This document shows positions 5,960-6,717 of a stretch of DNA of 6,717 nucleotides, one piece after another. The translations under genes were made by a program, and so were the position numbers. The notes beneath the pieces were generated by a model, which ran no database searches, was not told the origin of the DNA, and saw nothing but the letters and a program-made list of their open reading frames with translations. Numbering within the stretch: the stretch's first letter is position 1; each line of letters opens with the position of its first letter. This stretch comes from DASWYB01 sp036405195 (lineage in GTDB: Bacteria > Patescibacteriota > UBA1384 > 2-12-FULL-50-11 > DASWYB01). The DNA is taken from assembly GCA_036405195.1 (NCBI GenBank), contig DASWYB010000040.1, forward strand, positions 1 through 6,717, given 5' to 3'.

Positions 5960-6643
5960 ATGCATTTAGTTATTGTTATTCCGGCATATAATGAATCACG
6001 AGTTATTGGCGATGTTATCGCAAGCCTTCCGAAGACATTGCCGGGTATTCGTCGTATTACCCCTCTCGTTATTGATGATAATTCTTCTGACGAAACAAGG
6101 TTATGCGCTCGCAAGGCGGGAGCATTATGTATTAGCCATGGGGCAAATTTAGGGGCTGGTGGTGCGACTATTACAGGTTTTGAGGCCGCTATGCTTCTTA
6201 AGGCTGATATTGTAGTAACTATGGATGGAGATGGACAACATGATCCAGAGGATCTACCAAATTTGATTAATCCAATTATTCAAAAAAAGGCTGACGTGGT
6301 TTTTGGATCGAGATTACTTAATAATATGGGTAATATGCCGCTTTACAAGAAATTTGGTAATAATCTTATGAATATTATTACTTACATATTTTATCGAATT
6401 TGGATTAGTGACTCTCAAAGTGGGTATAAAGCATTTTCAAAGTATGCACTTCGTCGTATTCGACTATCTACGAGTGGCTATGAATTTTGCTCCGAAATTT
6501 GTGGGCAAATTAAGCAAAAAAAACTTCACTTCATTGAAGTTCCCATTAAAACTATCTATACGGATTATTCTCGTGCCAAAGGGCAGCTGGCATTAAATGC
6601 CGTTAATATCGTGGTTGGTTTGCTTCTGAGTAAGATTAGGTAA
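5960..6643 (+). CDS. GT2 glycosyltransferase, polyprenyl-phosphate sugar transferase (DPM1-like) type
   Basis: A 227-residue soluble GT-A enzyme, close to the length of a catalytic domain alone. Motifs in order: VIPAYNES (6-13), IDDNSSDET (38-46), ANLGAGGATITGF (62-74), the metal-binding DGDGQHDPED (89-98), VFGSR (114-118), DSQSGYKAF (151-159) and GYEF (173-176), ending in IYTDYSRAKGQ. These match enzymes that put a sugar from a nucleotide donor onto a polyprenyl phosphate, or related GT2 enzymes. Unlike its divergent neighbour it has no membrane helices of its own; the partner is probably the DUF2304-like gene that begins six bases after its stop. The ribosome binding site is weak (a GAGAG about ten bases before the ATG). 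Its second half is noticeably richer in A and T than the minus-strand genes, from rough hand counts. The donor sugar is unknown. Confidence 0.92.
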   Translation: MHLVIVIPAYNESRVIGDVIASLPKTLPGIRRITPLVIDDNSSDETRLCARKAGALCISHGANLGAGGATITGFEAAMLLKADIVVTMDGDGQHDPEDLPNLINPIIQKKADVVFGSRLLNNMGNMPLYKKFGNNLMNIITYIFYRIWISDSQSGYKAFSKYALRRIRLSTSGYEFCSEICGQIKQKKLHFIEVPIKTIYTDYSRAKGQLALNAVNIVVGLLLSKIR

Positions 6644-6649
6644 CGTCGT

Positions 6650-6717
6650 ATGATTATTATTGTTAAACTCATTGCGATCCTTGTGGCTCTCGTCTCACTT
6701 ATTAAGAGTTATGTTGA
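6650..6717 (+). CDS. Start of a small membrane protein, probably DUF2304, cut off by window edge
   Basis: Only the first 22 codons are present: an ATG at 6650, then a strongly hydrophobic run (IIIVKLIAILVALVSLIKSY) typical of a first membrane helix, with no stop before the edge. AGG in the preceding gene's last codon lies nine bases upstream, and the start is six bases after the GT2 stop, so the two are cotranscribed. DUF2304 (PF10066) proteins are small membrane proteins often encoded directly after GT2 genes of this type, which is the main basis for the call; the visible residues alone fit any membrane protein. Confidence 0.6.
   Translation, partial: MIIIVKLIAILVALVSLIKSYV

Overview
The window looks like chromosomal DNA of an uncultivated bacterium, most plausibly a member of Patescibacteria (the Candidate Phyla Radiation). 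This is an inference from gene content: a large membrane-anchored VanW protein, a tiny DUF3006 protein overlapping it, a family I pyrophosphatase, and short compact glycosyltransferase units including a GT2-GtrA fusion and a GT2 gene followed by what looks like a DUF2304 gene. No rRNA or marker gene is present to fix the lineage. The standard bacterial code fits. All six complete genes end in TAA and none needs an in-frame TGA, so there is no sign of the UGA-recoded lineages.

Layout. Everything from the left edge to about 5835 is encoded on the minus strand, so it is read here from right to left in transcription order. (1) From an extended -10 promoter at about 5848-5877, a GT2-GtrA fusion (5835-4747) is followed after one base by a GT4 glycosyltransferase (4745-3624). 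(2) After an 86-base gap with a possible weak promoter lies ppa (3536-3012), whose stop codon sits inside a perfect 15-bp terminator hairpin (2978-3015). (3) Next come a DUF3006 gene (2922-2683) and a VanW/G5 cell-wall protein (2702-822), which overlap by 20 bases. (4) After an 81-base gap with a GC-rich inverted repeat, a protein of unknown function starts at a GTG (740) and runs off the left edge. On the plus strand, divergent from the first unit, a second GT2 gene (5960-6643) is followed by the first 22 codons of a probable DUF2304 membrane protein that runs off the right edge.

How the genes fit together. The common theme is the cell envelope. The two divergent glycosyltransferase units have the organisation of lipid-linked sugar transfer systems: cytoplasmic-face GT2 enzymes paired with small membrane proteins (GtrA fused, DUF2304 separate), plus a GT4 enzyme that would extend a glycan. 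VanW with PG_binding_4 and G5 domains would act outside the membrane on or near peptidoglycan. Pyrophosphatase is housekeeping; it pulls forward nucleotide-sugar synthesis among many other reactions. The donor, acceptor and final glycan cannot be read from the sequence.

I see no mobile element, CRISPR array, tRNA or rRNA. I found no convincing new multi-gene system. The least explained parts are the incomplete left-edge protein and the hairpin that can bury its ribosome binding site, the almost leaderless promoter of the GT2-GtrA gene, and the ppa stop codon embedded in its terminator.
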